A stretch of DNA of 64,000 nt from Pseudosulfitobacter pseudonitzschiae (GTDB lineage Bacteria; Pseudomonadota; Alphaproteobacteria; Rhodobacterales; Rhodobacteraceae). Made by a program: the position numbers and the translations under genes. The notes beneath the pieces are model-generated. The model saw only the letters and a program-made list of their open reading frames with translations. It was not told the DNA's origin and ran no database searches. How positions within the stretch are numbered: the first letter of the stretch is position 1; the number at the start of each line of letters is the position of its first letter. The DNA lies in contig NZ_FQVP01000005.1 in the NCBI RefSeq assembly GCF_900129395.1, positions 496,001 through 560,000 on the forward strand. The letters run 5' to 3'. Shown here in pieces: positions 40,501-47,917 of this stretch.

Positions 40501-41055
40501 TTGTACCAGTCGATGCTGGAAGAGGCGATTGCCAAGATCAAGGCGGGCGAGCTGGAAGGTCTGAGCGAGGCCGACGAGCAATGGGCGCCACAGATCAACC
40601 TGGGCGTTCCTGTACTTATTCCCGAGGATTATGTACCGGATCTGGACGTGCGTCTGGGTCTCTATCGCCGTCTCAGCGGTCTGAGCACCAAGGTCGAGCT
40701 GGAAGGCTTTGCTGCCGAGTTGATCGACCGGTTCGGCACGCTCCCGCGTGAGGTCAACACCCTGATGCTGGTCGTGCGCATCAAAGCAATGTGCAAACGC
40801 GCGGGCATCTCCAAGCTGGACGGCGGGCCGAAAGGGGCCGTGATCCAGTTCCACAACGACAAGTTCGCGTCGCCCGAGGGGCTGGTGACCTTTATTCAGG
40901 ACCAGCGCGGGCTGGCCAAGGTCAAGGACAACAAGATCGTGGTGCGCCGCGACTGGAAGTCGGACGCGGACAAGATCAAGGGTGCCTTTGCCATTGCCCG
41001 TGATCTGGCGGAAAAGGTTGTGGGCGAGAAGAAAAAGGCCAAGGCCAAAGCCTAG
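37585..41055 (+). CDS. mfd: Transcription-repair coupling factor
   Basis: Large translocase that removes RNA polymerase stalled at lesions and recruits UvrA; 1156 residues, standard length. The N-terminal UvrB-like part (about 1-330) is followed by the RNA-polymerase interaction region starting near PGDLIVHVDHGIGRYHG. The helicase has Walker A VGDVGFGKTEVAMRA, the DEEQ box LIIDEEQHFGVGHKERLK, and TATPIPRTL, and the C-terminal D7 region ends in a lysine-rich tail. Its TAG stop lies within CTAG, which also supplies the stop of the convergent exporter gene. Confidence 0.98.
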   Translation: MTDPAHITVSGAPEGFDATRILAELDRGVPVCHVARDDKRLVAMRDALRFFAPDVPVVVFPAWDCLPYDRVSPNADISAQRMATLAALAHGMPDKFVLLTTLNAVTQKLPARSVLREAAFAARVGDRIDDAALRGFLVRMGFVQSPTVTEPGDYAVRGGIIDIYPPGDLGPVRLDLFGDVLDGARRFDPATQRTTEKLDVIELAPVSEVILDEAAVTRFRQNYRLEFGAAGTDDPLYEAISAGRKHQGAEHWLSFFHDHLETLFDYLPNAAITLDDQVTPTRLARWDTIADQYETRRLAMLNRSKMDTVYKPAPPQGLYLDDAAWEAAVKGRRVVQFRALAQSTGLGVVDAGGRIGRNFSPERQQESISLFGALAAHIKAKLADGPVVVASYSAGARERLSGLIEDEGLAETIPITDATRIGKRGLHLVVWALEHGFEGPVGDKHLTVISEQDVLGDRLIRQPKRKRRADNFLTEATSLTPGDLIVHVDHGIGRYHGMEVITAAGAAHECLLLEYAENSKLYLPVENIELLSKYGHDEGLLDRLGGGAWQSKKAKLKERIREMADKLIRIAAERALRRAPVLEPPPGMWDAFSARFPYEETDDQLKAIGDVIQDLTSGAPMDRLVVGDVGFGKTEVAMRAAFVAAMAGVQVAVIAPTTLLARQHYKSFSERFRGFPIEVRTLSRFVSAKEASDTREAMSRGTADIVIGTHALLAKNTRFKDLGLLIIDEEQHFGVGHKERLKQMRSDVHVLTLTATPIPRTLQLSLTGVRDLSIIGTPPVDRLAIRTYVSEFDTVTIREALLREHYRGGQSFYVVPRLSDLPEIEEFLKAQLPELTYVVAHGQMAAGELDDRMNTFYDGKFDILLATTIVESGLDIPTANTMVVHRADMFGLAQLYQIRGRVGRSKTRAYAYLTTKPRAKLTAVAEKRLRVLGSLDTLGAGFTLASQDLDIRGAGNLLGEEQSGQMRDVGFELYQSMLEEAIAKIKAGELEGLSEADEQWAPQINLGVPVLIPEDYVPDLDVRLGLYRRLSGLSTKVELEGFAAELIDRFGTLPREVNTLMLVVRIKAMCKRAGISKLDGGPKGAVIQFHNDKFASPEGLVTFIQDQRGLAKVKDNKIVVRRDWKSDADKIKGAFAIARDLAEKVVGEKKKAKAKA

Positions 41056-42269
41056 ACCCGCGCCTGAACCCGTTCGATCCGGCCCATCCACAGCATCAGC
41101 ACAAACCCCACGGCCACGAACAGCAGCGCGGCAATCGCCAGTGGCTGTGCCGTGCCGTCGTAGAACAGGGCAACGGGCGATGCGATGGCGGCGGCGGCCA
41201 GCGTGGAAAACGCACCGATCACCGATGCGGCCATGCCCGCGATATGGCCCATCGGGTCCATTGCGATGGCGTTCAGGTTGCCGATGGCAAAGCTGGCGGT
41301 GCAGAACAGCGACAACTGCCACAGCAGGAACAGGTAGAACTCGCCCGGCAGATGCGCGGTGGTCAACACCAGCATCGCCCCCGCCAGCACGACTTGGGTG
41401 GCCAGCGCCCAGGTCACCAGACGGCGCATCCCCAGCCGCACCACCACCAGCGCATTGGTCAGGCTGGCCAGCCCCGACACCAGCGCCACCAGTCCAAACC
41501 AGAACGGAAAGCTGTCGCCGCGCCCGTAGACATCGGCATAGATCGGCTGGATCAGCATCAGCGTGCTGAACAGCATCGCCACGATCAGGGTTTGCACGAT
41601 GATCGACAGGCGCACGGTGGGGTGGCGGAACATCTCGATCACCGCGTCGCGCATCAGGTGCAGGCGCAGCGGACGGCGCGCTTCGCGGGGCAGGGTTTCC
41701 GGCAGCCGCAGGCCCAGCCAGCCGACGGAAACGACCGAGAACACCACGAAAGCCCCGAAAATGCCGCGCCATCCGGTAAAGCCCATGATCACGGCCCCAA
41801 TGGCGGGGGCAAAGGCGGGCACCAGCGTAAAGATCATCATCACGATGGACATGATCCGCGCCATGCCACGCCCTTCGTAAAGGTCGCGGATGATCGCCAG
41901 CGCCACGACGCGCGGACCCGCGGCCCCCAGCCCCTGAAAGAACCGCGCGATCAGCACTGGCACAAAGCTGTCTTCGTACCAGCCCACCGCGGCGGAGACG
42001 ATGTAGAGGGCCGCACCGGCATAGACCACGGGCTTGCGCCCCAACGCGTCGGACAGGGGGCCGGTGAAGAACGTGCCCAGCCCCATGCCCATCAGGAACA
42101 CGGTCAGGATCAGCGCCGCCTGAGCGGCATCGCCACCTGTCAGGTCGTCGGCGATTTGCGGCAGGGCGGGCAGCATCGCATCGATGGAAAAGGCGATTGT
42201 CGCGAACATCATGCCCATCAGCGCGATGAATTCGACGCGGCCGATGGTTGGGGATTCTTGTGTGGTCAT
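41052..42269 (-). CDS. Bcr/CflA-type multidrug efflux transporter (MFS)
   Basis: Major-facilitator exporter of about 405 residues with twelve predicted helices. The family signature includes FSIDAMLPALPQIADDL in helix 1 and GPLSDALGRKPVVYAGA in the loop between helices 2 and 3, as in Bcr/CflA drug exporters. CAGGAG lies about 9 bases before the ATG at 42269; a Met further upstream at 42311 is less likely. Substrate unknown. The gene is convergent with mfd and shares its CTAG stop sequence. Confidence 0.9.
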   Translation of the reverse strand: MTTQESPTIGRVEFIALMGMMFATIAFSIDAMLPALPQIADDLTGGDAAQAALILTVFLMGMGLGTFFTGPLSDALGRKPVVYAGAALYIVSAAVGWYEDSFVPVLIARFFQGLGAAGPRVVALAIIRDLYEGRGMARIMSIVMMIFTLVPAFAPAIGAVIMGFTGWRGIFGAFVVFSVVSVGWLGLRLPETLPREARRPLRLHLMRDAVIEMFRHPTVRLSIIVQTLIVAMLFSTLMLIQPIYADVYGRGDSFPFWFGLVALVSGLASLTNALVVVRLGMRRLVTWALATQVVLAGAMLVLTTAHLPGEFYLFLLWQLSLFCTASFAIGNLNAIAMDPMGHIAGMAASVIGAFSTLAAAAIASPVALFYDGTAQPLAIAALLFVAVGFVLMLWMGRIERVQARV

Positions 42270-42374
42270 GGGCGGTTGGCTCCTGAAGTGGCGCGCAACG
42301 GCGTCATACACGCAGGGGTTTAACCCAGTGTTTTCAGGATCACAATGCCGGGCAAAGGCCCGTGACGGGACGTG

Positions 42375-42788
42375 TCAGGCGGCGCTGACCCGTTGCTGTA
42401 TGCGTTCTTTCAACTCGGTTGTGGACACATCCTGGGTGCGCGGCAGGTAAATCACCCGCGTGAGATCGCCCAGATCGTCGAAATGGCCGGCCCAGTCATC
42501 GCCCATGGCAAAGATCGACACGTTGTAATTCACGATATCCGATCGCTTTTGCGCCCAGCTGTCTTCGGGGATCACCCGGGCGACATAGCGGCAGGCTTCC
42601 AGTATCTCGCGGCGCTGGCCATAGGGCATCACGCAGCGCTTGCCTTTGACCGCGTTGAATGCATCGGTGGAACAGCCAACGATCAACTCGTCACCCAGTT
42701 GCGACAGGCGCTGCAACAGGCGCACGTGGCCGTGGTGAAACAGGTCAAACGTGCCATAGGTCAGGACGGTGGTCACAGGACGGATCAT
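42375..42788 (-). CDS. TagD-like cytidylyltransferase
   Basis: Nucleotidyltransferase of 137 residues in the cytidylyltransferase superfamily, most like glycerol-3-phosphate cytidylyltransferase. The HxGH motif is DLFHHGHVRLL (His18, His21) and the second signature is RTQDVSTTEL, close to the RTEGISTT of TagD. It should make a CDP-activated alcohol such as CDP-glycerol. The start overlaps the stop of the LicD-family gene by 4 bases, which strongly suggests that the LicD protein uses the product. Confidence 0.88.
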   Translation of the reverse strand: MIRPVTTVLTYGTFDLFHHGHVRLLQRLSQLGDELIVGCSTDAFNAVKGKRCVMPYGQRREILEACRYVARVIPEDSWAQKRSDIVNYNVSIFAMGDDWAGHFDDLGDLTRVIYLPRTQDVSTTELKERIQQRVSAA

Positions 42789-43696
42789 TTGGCCAGCCTT
42801 TCAAGGAAGGGGGCAAAGCGGTCGTTCGCAGCGGCCCATGGGAATTTGAACAGCGGGTCGGGCGTGTCCCAACCTGCGCCATAGTTCAGCGTCAGCATCT
42901 TTTCGGGCACGGCGGGCAGGGCATTGCCGGTCACCGCACATTTGCGCAGCGGCAGCACGTCTTCCAGCGCCAGTTCGCCGTGGGTGTGCGGATAGACAAA
43001 GACCTTGCCGCCTTGCACCCATGCGGGGAACAGGTCGATCTGGGTCTGGCCCGCTGGGGTCAGTTTGTAGATCGCGGCCTGATTGTGGTTGTCCTCGTCA
43101 AACAAGGCCAATTCTTGCAGGCGGCCCTTGAGGTCGCGCCATTCCTGCGCGGCCTCCTCCTCGGTGCCTGCTTTCAGGATCACGGCAAGGTCGATGTCGT
43201 CGTCATGTGCGATCAGCTTTTCGTCGCGGACCACGCCCAGCAGGGTGCCCGAGTTCAGGAACACCTCGTAGCCTTCGTCGCGCAGCGCGCCGAGGTGGCT
43301 TTCGACCTGTGCCCAGACACTGTCGTGGTCCAGATCGGCAAAGGTCTGGCGGTCATAGCCGTGGTTGGTCAGCGTTTCGGGGTAAAGATAACTGCGCAGA
43401 CGGGCGTCAAATGCCTCGAAGGCGTCCAGTTGCCCGGCCTTTTCGCGCCTGTCGCGCAGCTTGTTCAGCCAGCCGAACACGCGGGCCGGGCGGATGCGGC
43501 CAATGACGGCCAGCATGATCACGCCCTCGAGCCACTCGATGGACAGCGGGCGGCGCTTCAGTTCGTTCAATTCGATGTAATAGGACCAATGGTCCAGACC
43601 TGTGGATTTTGTTGCAATCTCGGCCAGTGCGATCATCCGGATTTCGGATATGCGCAGGCTGCGCGCCTCCGAGGGCGATACCTGTTGTTCTGCCAT
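42785..43696 (-). CDS. LicD-family phosphotransferase
   Basis: Protein of 303 residues. The central LicD/fukutin-type motif is FLNSGTLLGVVRDEKLIAHD followed by DDIDLAV, which holds the metal-binding acidic residues. LicD enzymes transfer phosphocholine or polyol phosphate from a CDP carrier to surface sugars. The N-terminal 120 residues are helical and not part of the recognised core. No signal peptide, so it should act in the cytoplasm on a glycan precursor. It is the first gene of a pair with a TagD-like cytidylyltransferase. The spacer upstream is AT-rich, unlike the surroundings. Confidence 0.85.
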   Translation of the reverse strand: MAEQQVSPSEARSLRISEIRMIALAEIATKSTGLDHWSYYIELNELKRRPLSIEWLEGVIMLAVIGRIRPARVFGWLNKLRDRREKAGQLDAFEAFDARLRSYLYPETLTNHGYDRQTFADLDHDSVWAQVESHLGALRDEGYEVFLNSGTLLGVVRDEKLIAHDDDIDLAVILKAGTEEEAAQEWRDLKGRLQELALFDEDNHNQAAIYKLTPAGQTQIDLFPAWVQGGKVFVYPHTHGELALEDVLPLRKCAVTGNALPAVPEKMLTLNYGAGWDTPDPLFKFPWAAANDRFAPFLERLAK

Positions 43697-43731
43697 GTCA
43701 CCCGCTCAATAGGTTATTTTTATTATTAGAA

Positions 43732-43752
43732 ATGGGGGCTTTTGCCCCTCAT
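43732..43752 (-). terminator. Possible terminator or leader hairpin before licD-like gene
   Basis: GGGGC and GCCCC pair around TTTT, extended by ATG/CAT beyond a bulge. On the minus strand it lies 70 bases after the DsbA-family gene and is followed by ATTTCTAATAATAAA, so it may end that transcript, or else form a leader hairpin of the LicD gene. Confidence 0.45.
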
Positions 43753-43821
43753 TGTTGACAGGTTACGGCAGGTTGAGCGGTTTTGCTACAATTTTGTTAA
43801 GATTAAGGCAGGCAACAGGGC

Positions 43822-44475
43822 TTAGCTGTTGCTTTCTTGCTCGTTCAGCTCCGCGATAACTTTTGACCACAGGTCGGGGGGCTGTGCGCCGGGAACCGCA
43901 TGTTTGCCTGCAACGATGAATGTGGGGACCGACGTGATGCCCATCTTGCGGCTGTGCGCGTCGCGGTCGATGATCTGCTGTTGGTCCGCGTCGGTGTCCA
44001 GCAAACGGCGGATGACGGCAGCGTCCAGTTCGATCCCGTCGGCAATATCGGCCAGCGTGTCGGTGTCGCCAATGTCGCGGCCTTCGACGAAATAGGCCTT
44101 GAACAGGGCAGACACTGCGGCAGTCTGGCGGCCTTCGATGCCGGCCCAGTGGATCAGCCGGTGGGCGTTCAGGGTGTTGGGCGTGCGCTTCATCGCTTCA
44201 AAGTCGATTTTCAGGCCGGCCTTTTGCGCGTGTTCGACCACCGGCGCATAGGCTTTGACCGCACCTTCCTTGCCGCCGAACTTGGCTTCGAGATAGGCGC
44301 GGCGGTCCATGCCTTCGGCGGGCATGTCGGGGTTCAGCTGAAAGGGATGCCATTCGATGACAAAGGGATGATCCGGGTTCTGTTCCAGCGCACGGTCCAG
44401 GTAGGATTTGCCGATATAGCACCACGGGCAGATCGGATCGGACATGATATCAAGCTTGATCGTGGTTGCGGGCAT
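43822..44475 (-). CDS. DsbA-family oxidoreductase, FrnE-like
   Basis: Thioredoxin-fold oxidoreductase of 217 residues. The active site CPWC (Cys16-Cys19) is in MSDPICPWCYIGK, and the cis-proline region is MGITSVPTFIVAGKH. There is no signal peptide, so it acts in the cytoplasm, as FrnE-type proteins do; members are linked to oxidative-stress tolerance or isomerisation of aromatic intermediates. AAGGTG precedes the ATG at 44475, which is preferred over a GTG at 44484. Confidence 0.93.
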   Translation of the reverse strand: MPATTIKLDIMSDPICPWCYIGKSYLDRALEQNPDHPFVIEWHPFQLNPDMPAEGMDRRAYLEAKFGGKEGAVKAYAPVVEHAQKAGLKIDFEAMKRTPNTLNAHRLIHWAGIEGRQTAAVSALFKAYFVEGRDIGDTDTLADIADGIELDAAVIRRLLDTDADQQQIIDRDAHSRKMGITSVPTFIVAGKHAVPGAQPPDLWSKVIAELNEQESNS

Positions 44476-44535
44476 CGGGGTCACCTTGGTTGTTTGGGGT
44501 CACATAGCGGGGTTTTTGGGTGGATGCACCCCCGC

Positions 44536-46062
44536 TTACGTGGCTGTGATCTGGCCTGCGTCAAAGGCCGCGCGCAACTGGCGGCGCAGGATCTTGTTGT
44601 TGGCGCCCGTGGGCAGGGCGTCGACATGGACAAAGAGGCGCGGACGTTTGTATTGCGCCAGACGCGGTTCGGCCCAGGCTTTCAGTTCGGTTTCGTCCAG
44701 TGCTGCGGGGCCGGTGTAAAAGGCGGCGATCACGCGAGTGTCGGCCTTGACCAGCACGTCGGTGGCGGCGACAGCGGTGATGCCGTCGTGCGACAACAGC
44801 GCCTGTTCCACCTCGATGGGTGACACGCGGTAGCCGCCTGCGTTCATCATATCGTCGGCGCGGCCCAGATAGGTGACCTGATAATCGGCGTCCATCTGCG
44901 CCTCGTCTCCGGTCAGGAACCAGTCACCTGCGAATTTCTGCGCGGTTTCGTCCGGCGCGCCGATATATTCCAGCATCAGGCCCGGGTCGCTGCGGTGGAC
45001 GGCGATGATGCCCGGCTGGCCGATGGGTTGTGGCGTGCCGGTGTCGTCGACGATGGCGATATGGCGGCCCGGTTGCGGCCGGCCGGACGCGCCGTGGGTG
45101 GCCGGGTTGGTCGGGCTGGCAGAGATGAAGGTGGAGCATTCGGACATGCCGTAAGCCTCGTAGACCGGCGTCCCGGTGGCCGCGGTCCATGCGTCGCGGA
45201 TGCGGTCGGGCAGTTTTTCCCCCGCGCTCAGCCCGTGGCGCAGGGCGGGCAGGGGCAGGGTATCGCGCCCTTTCAGCATCTGGCGGTAGACACCGGGGGC
45301 GGCGGCAAAGATGGTGGCGCGGTGGCGGGCCAGCAGGTCGGGCAACTCGGCGGCGGGTGTGCCCGGTGCCGGGATCAGCGCGGTCGCGCCAAGCGTCCAG
45401 GGGTCCATGAGTCCAGTTCCCAGCGTATAGGTCCAGTTGAACGCCCCCGCGTGGCACAGGCGGTCATTGGCGCGCAGCCCGTACCAGCCCTGGTGCATCA
45501 TGCCGCGCGCCCAGATCGCGCGGTGGGCATGGGCCACGGCGCGGGGTTTGCCGGATGTGCCAGAGGTGTAGATCACATAGGCCATCCGGTCGGGATCGCC
45601 CATCGCCGCATCTGCCGGTGCCAGCCCGCGCATCGCTTGCAGCGCGTCCAGCGGGATACAGCGGGCATCATCAGGACAGGCGACCGCCGGATCGCGCAGG
45701 ATCGCGGCAACCGGCAGCTCGCTCAAGATGGCCGCGACCTCGGGCTCGGTCAGCGCCGCCGAGGTCGGGATCGGCACCAGACCGGCCCAGATGGCCCCCA
45801 GGTAGGCAATCGGGAAATCCACGGTATTGCCCAGCCGCATCAGGACCATCTGTCCGGCCTGTGCATGCTGCAACAGCCCCGTTGCCGTGCCGCGCACGGC
45901 GTCGATCAGCGCGGCATAGGTCCAGTCGTCGGAACGATCCGACTGCAGGATGCTCAGCGCCAGGTGATCCGGTCGCGCGGCACCTGCGCGCAGGACGTGA
46001 TCGGCCATGTTGAACGGGGCGGGGCAGCGGGGGTGCACCCCTTGGGCAAAGATGGACAGCAT
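44536..46062 (-). CDS. Adenylate-forming acyl-CoA/aryl-CoA ligase
   Basis: AMP-binding enzyme of 508 residues that activates a carboxylic acid and loads it onto CoA. The P-loop is YVIYTSGTSGKPRAVAHAH, A5 is YEAYGMSECSTF, and the catalytic lysine is in PTGANNKILRR near the C-terminus. The substrate pocket (FNWTYTLGTGL) resembles aryl-CoA or medium-chain ligases such as benzoate-CoA ligase, but the acid cannot be named. It is divergent from an XRE-cupin regulator by 59 bases, which probably controls it. Confidence 0.88.
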   Translation of the reverse strand: MLSIFAQGVHPRCPAPFNMADHVLRAGAARPDHLALSILQSDRSDDWTYAALIDAVRGTATGLLQHAQAGQMVLMRLGNTVDFPIAYLGAIWAGLVPIPTSAALTEPEVAAILSELPVAAILRDPAVACPDDARCIPLDALQAMRGLAPADAAMGDPDRMAYVIYTSGTSGKPRAVAHAHRAIWARGMMHQGWYGLRANDRLCHAGAFNWTYTLGTGLMDPWTLGATALIPAPGTPAAELPDLLARHRATIFAAAPGVYRQMLKGRDTLPLPALRHGLSAGEKLPDRIRDAWTAATGTPVYEAYGMSECSTFISASPTNPATHGASGRPQPGRHIAIVDDTGTPQPIGQPGIIAVHRSDPGLMLEYIGAPDETAQKFAGDWFLTGDEAQMDADYQVTYLGRADDMMNAGGYRVSPIEVEQALLSHDGITAVAATDVLVKADTRVIAAFYTGPAALDETELKAWAEPRLAQYKRPRLFVHVDALPTGANNKILRRQLRAAFDAGQITAT

Positions 46063-46121
46063 GGCAAATCGGTAGCCCGCCCGCAGCGCCGTTGCAAGGC
46101 GTTGGGGCGCAGCTTATAGAA

Positions 46122-46751
46122 ATGGCCATGACCGGAAAAAGCCCCAGATCGCTGATAGAAATCGCCCGCACCAGCGGCGAGGAGATGCATGCGCAGCCTC
46201 TCGACCTGGGGGCGCGGGTGCGTGATCTGCGCAAGGCGCGCGACTGGACGCTGGAACAGGCGGCGAAACAGGCGGGCATTGCCCGGTCAACCCTGTCCAA
46301 GATCGAGAACGGTCAGATGTCGCCCACCTATGACGCGCTGAAAAAGCTGGCCGTTGGCTTGCAGATTTCTGTGCCGCAGCTGTTCACCCCGCCACAGGCC
46401 GAACGGGTGAACGGGCGCATGTCTGTGACCAAGCAGGGGCAGGGCAACCATCAGGCCACGGCCACCTATGAGCACGAATTGCTGGCCGAAACGCTGGTGA
46501 AAAAGCAGATGCTGCCCTATCGCGCGCGGGTCCGGGCGCGCAGCATGGACGAATTCGACGGCTGGGTGCGCCATGACGGCGAAGAGTTTTTATACGTGTT
46601 GACGGGCGTGATCACCCTCTACACCGAGTTCTACGAACCGATCGAGATGCGGCGCGGCGACAGTGCCTATTACGATGCCACCATGGGCCACAACGTCGTC
46701 AGCACCAGCCCCGAGGATGCGATGATCCTTTGGGTGACCTCGCTGACCTGA
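46122..46751 (+). CDS. XRE-family regulator with C-terminal cupin domain
   Basis: Transcription factor of about 209 residues: a helix-turn-helix at LGARVRDLRKARDWTLEQAA and ARSTLSKIENGQMSPTYDAL, followed by a cupin domain with HDGEEFLYVLTGVITLYTEF and MRRGDSAYYDATMGHNVVS. Such regulators bind a small ligand in the cupin and act on adjacent catabolic genes. Start codons at 46122 or 46128 are equally weak. Its position divergent from the acyl-CoA ligase makes that gene the likely target. Confidence 0.88.
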   Translation: MAMTGKSPRSLIEIARTSGEEMHAQPLDLGARVRDLRKARDWTLEQAAKQAGIARSTLSKIENGQMSPTYDALKKLAVGLQISVPQLFTPPQAERVNGRMSVTKQGQGNHQATATYEHELLAETLVKKQMLPYRARVRARSMDEFDGWVRHDGEEFLYVLTGVITLYTEFYEPIEMRRGDSAYYDATMGHNVVSTSPEDAMILWVTSLT

Positions 46752-46753
46752 GC

Positions 46754-47404
46754 CTAGTCGCGGAACAGCCGCGTCAGGATCAGATGCGCCAGCGGCACCG
46801 TGATCAGCTGCACCACGATAAAGGCCGCGATGTGGCCGGGGTAGATGCCCGCAAACGTGTCGGAAAACCCGCGTGCGATGGTCACCGCGGGGTTGGCAAA
46901 GCTGGTGGATGCGGTGAACCAATAGGCCCCCGTGATGTAGAAGGCGACCAGCGCAGGCACTGCCTCGGGGCGTGATTTCAGGCCGCCGAAGATCACGAAC
47001 AACAGGCCAAAGGTCGCCATCGCCTCGGAGCACCATTGCGCGATGCCGGTGCGGTGCATGGTGGTCGAAGCCTGCAGGATCGGCTGGTCGAACATCGCAT
47101 GTGTCGCCCAGACGCCGACAATCCCGCCCGCGACCTGAACCAGAACATAGCCCAGGGCGGGGCGCGTGGTGATCTCGCCGCGCAGCCAGAAGGCCAGCGT
47201 CACAGCGGGGTTGAAATGCGCGCCCGAGATTGGCCCCAGCGTGGTGATGATCACGTAAAGCATACAGCCCGTGGCCACCGCATTGGCCAATAGCGCAATG
47301 GCGGTGTTTCCGTCCGCCAGCGTCTGTCCCATGATGCCAGAGCCGACGACACCCACCAGCAACAGGGCGGTGCCCAGACCTTCGGCGACATATTTGCGGA
47401 TCAT
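46754..47404 (-). CDS. aqpS: Aquaglyceroporin, AqpS-like
   Basis: Major intrinsic protein channel of 216 residues with six helices. Both NPA boxes are intact: GAHFNPAVTLAFW and SFANPAVTIARGF. It overlaps the arsenate reductase gene upstream by 4 bases (ATGA). In Sinorhizobium meliloti an aquaporin of this kind, encoded with arsC, carries arsenite made by ArsC out of the cell in place of a pump. The same role is inferred here; the sequence alone cannot tell arsenite from glycerol or water. Confidence 0.8.
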   Translation of the reverse strand: MIRKYVAEGLGTALLLVGVVGSGIMGQTLADGNTAIALLANAVATGCMLYVIITTLGPISGAHFNPAVTLAFWLRGEITTRPALGYVLVQVAGGIVGVWATHAMFDQPILQASTTMHRTGIAQWCSEAMATFGLLFVIFGGLKSRPEAVPALVAFYITGAYWFTASTSFANPAVTIARGFSDTFAGIYPGHIAAFIVVQLITVPLAHLILTRLFRD

Positions 47405-47877
47405 TGCAGGGTGCCGATCCGTTTCAGAAGCGCGCTCAGCTCGCCCACATCCATCGTTTCAAAAGGATGATCCAGCAGCGCCTGCGTGCGCCGGTTCAGG
47501 ATTTCGAACGCGGTCTGGAAGGCTGCTTCCTGTTCTGCGTCCGGCGCGGCGGCGGGGTCTTCGACGCCCCAATGCGCGCGCACGGGAGCGCCGGGCCACA
47601 TCGGGCATGTTTCAGCGGCGGCAGAGCCACAGACGGTGATCACCAGATCCATGATCGGCGCATCCTCGGCGGCAAATTCGTCCCAGCTTTTGGATCGCGC
47701 GCCTGAGGTGTCGATTTCCATCGCGTCCAGAAGTTTCAGCGATTGGGGATGAACCTGGCCTGTCGGGTGTGACCCCGCCGAAAAGGCACGCACGCGGCCA
47801 ATGCCCGCGTCATTCAGGATATGTTCCAACAGGATCGACCGGGCCGAGTTGCCGGTGCACAGGACAAGGATATTCAT
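47401..47877 (-). CDS. arsC: Arsenate reductase, low-molecular-weight phosphatase type
   Basis: Thioredoxin-coupled arsenate reductase of 158 residues. The phosphatase loop C-X5-R is LVLCTGNSARS with Cys7, and further cysteines lie in ITVCGSAAAETCP, consistent with a relay of disulfides. A plain tyrosine phosphatase is a lesser possibility. The start at 47877 (MNILVLC) is used since the upstream frame has no similarity. The gene is coupled to aqpS by a 4-base overlap and begins 40 bases after an ABC-binding-protein gene. I see no arsR or acr3 nearby. Confidence 0.85.
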   Translation of the reverse strand: MNILVLCTGNSARSILLEHILNDAGIGRVRAFSAGSHPTGQVHPQSLKLLDAMEIDTSGARSKSWDEFAAEDAPIMDLVITVCGSAAAETCPMWPGAPVRAHWGVEDPAAAPDAEQEAAFQTAFEILNRRTQALLDHPFETMDVGELSALLKRIGTLQ

Positions 47878-47917
47878 GACGCTGCCGTTAATGGACCTTT
47901 GTAACAGATCTATGACA

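Noticed and set aside
39139-41772. Very long open frame (877 codons) on the minus strand opposite mfd
   Set aside because: It mirrors mfd and the end of the exporter gene, has low-complexity Arg/Gly/His-rich translation without motifs, and results from GC-rich codon bias.
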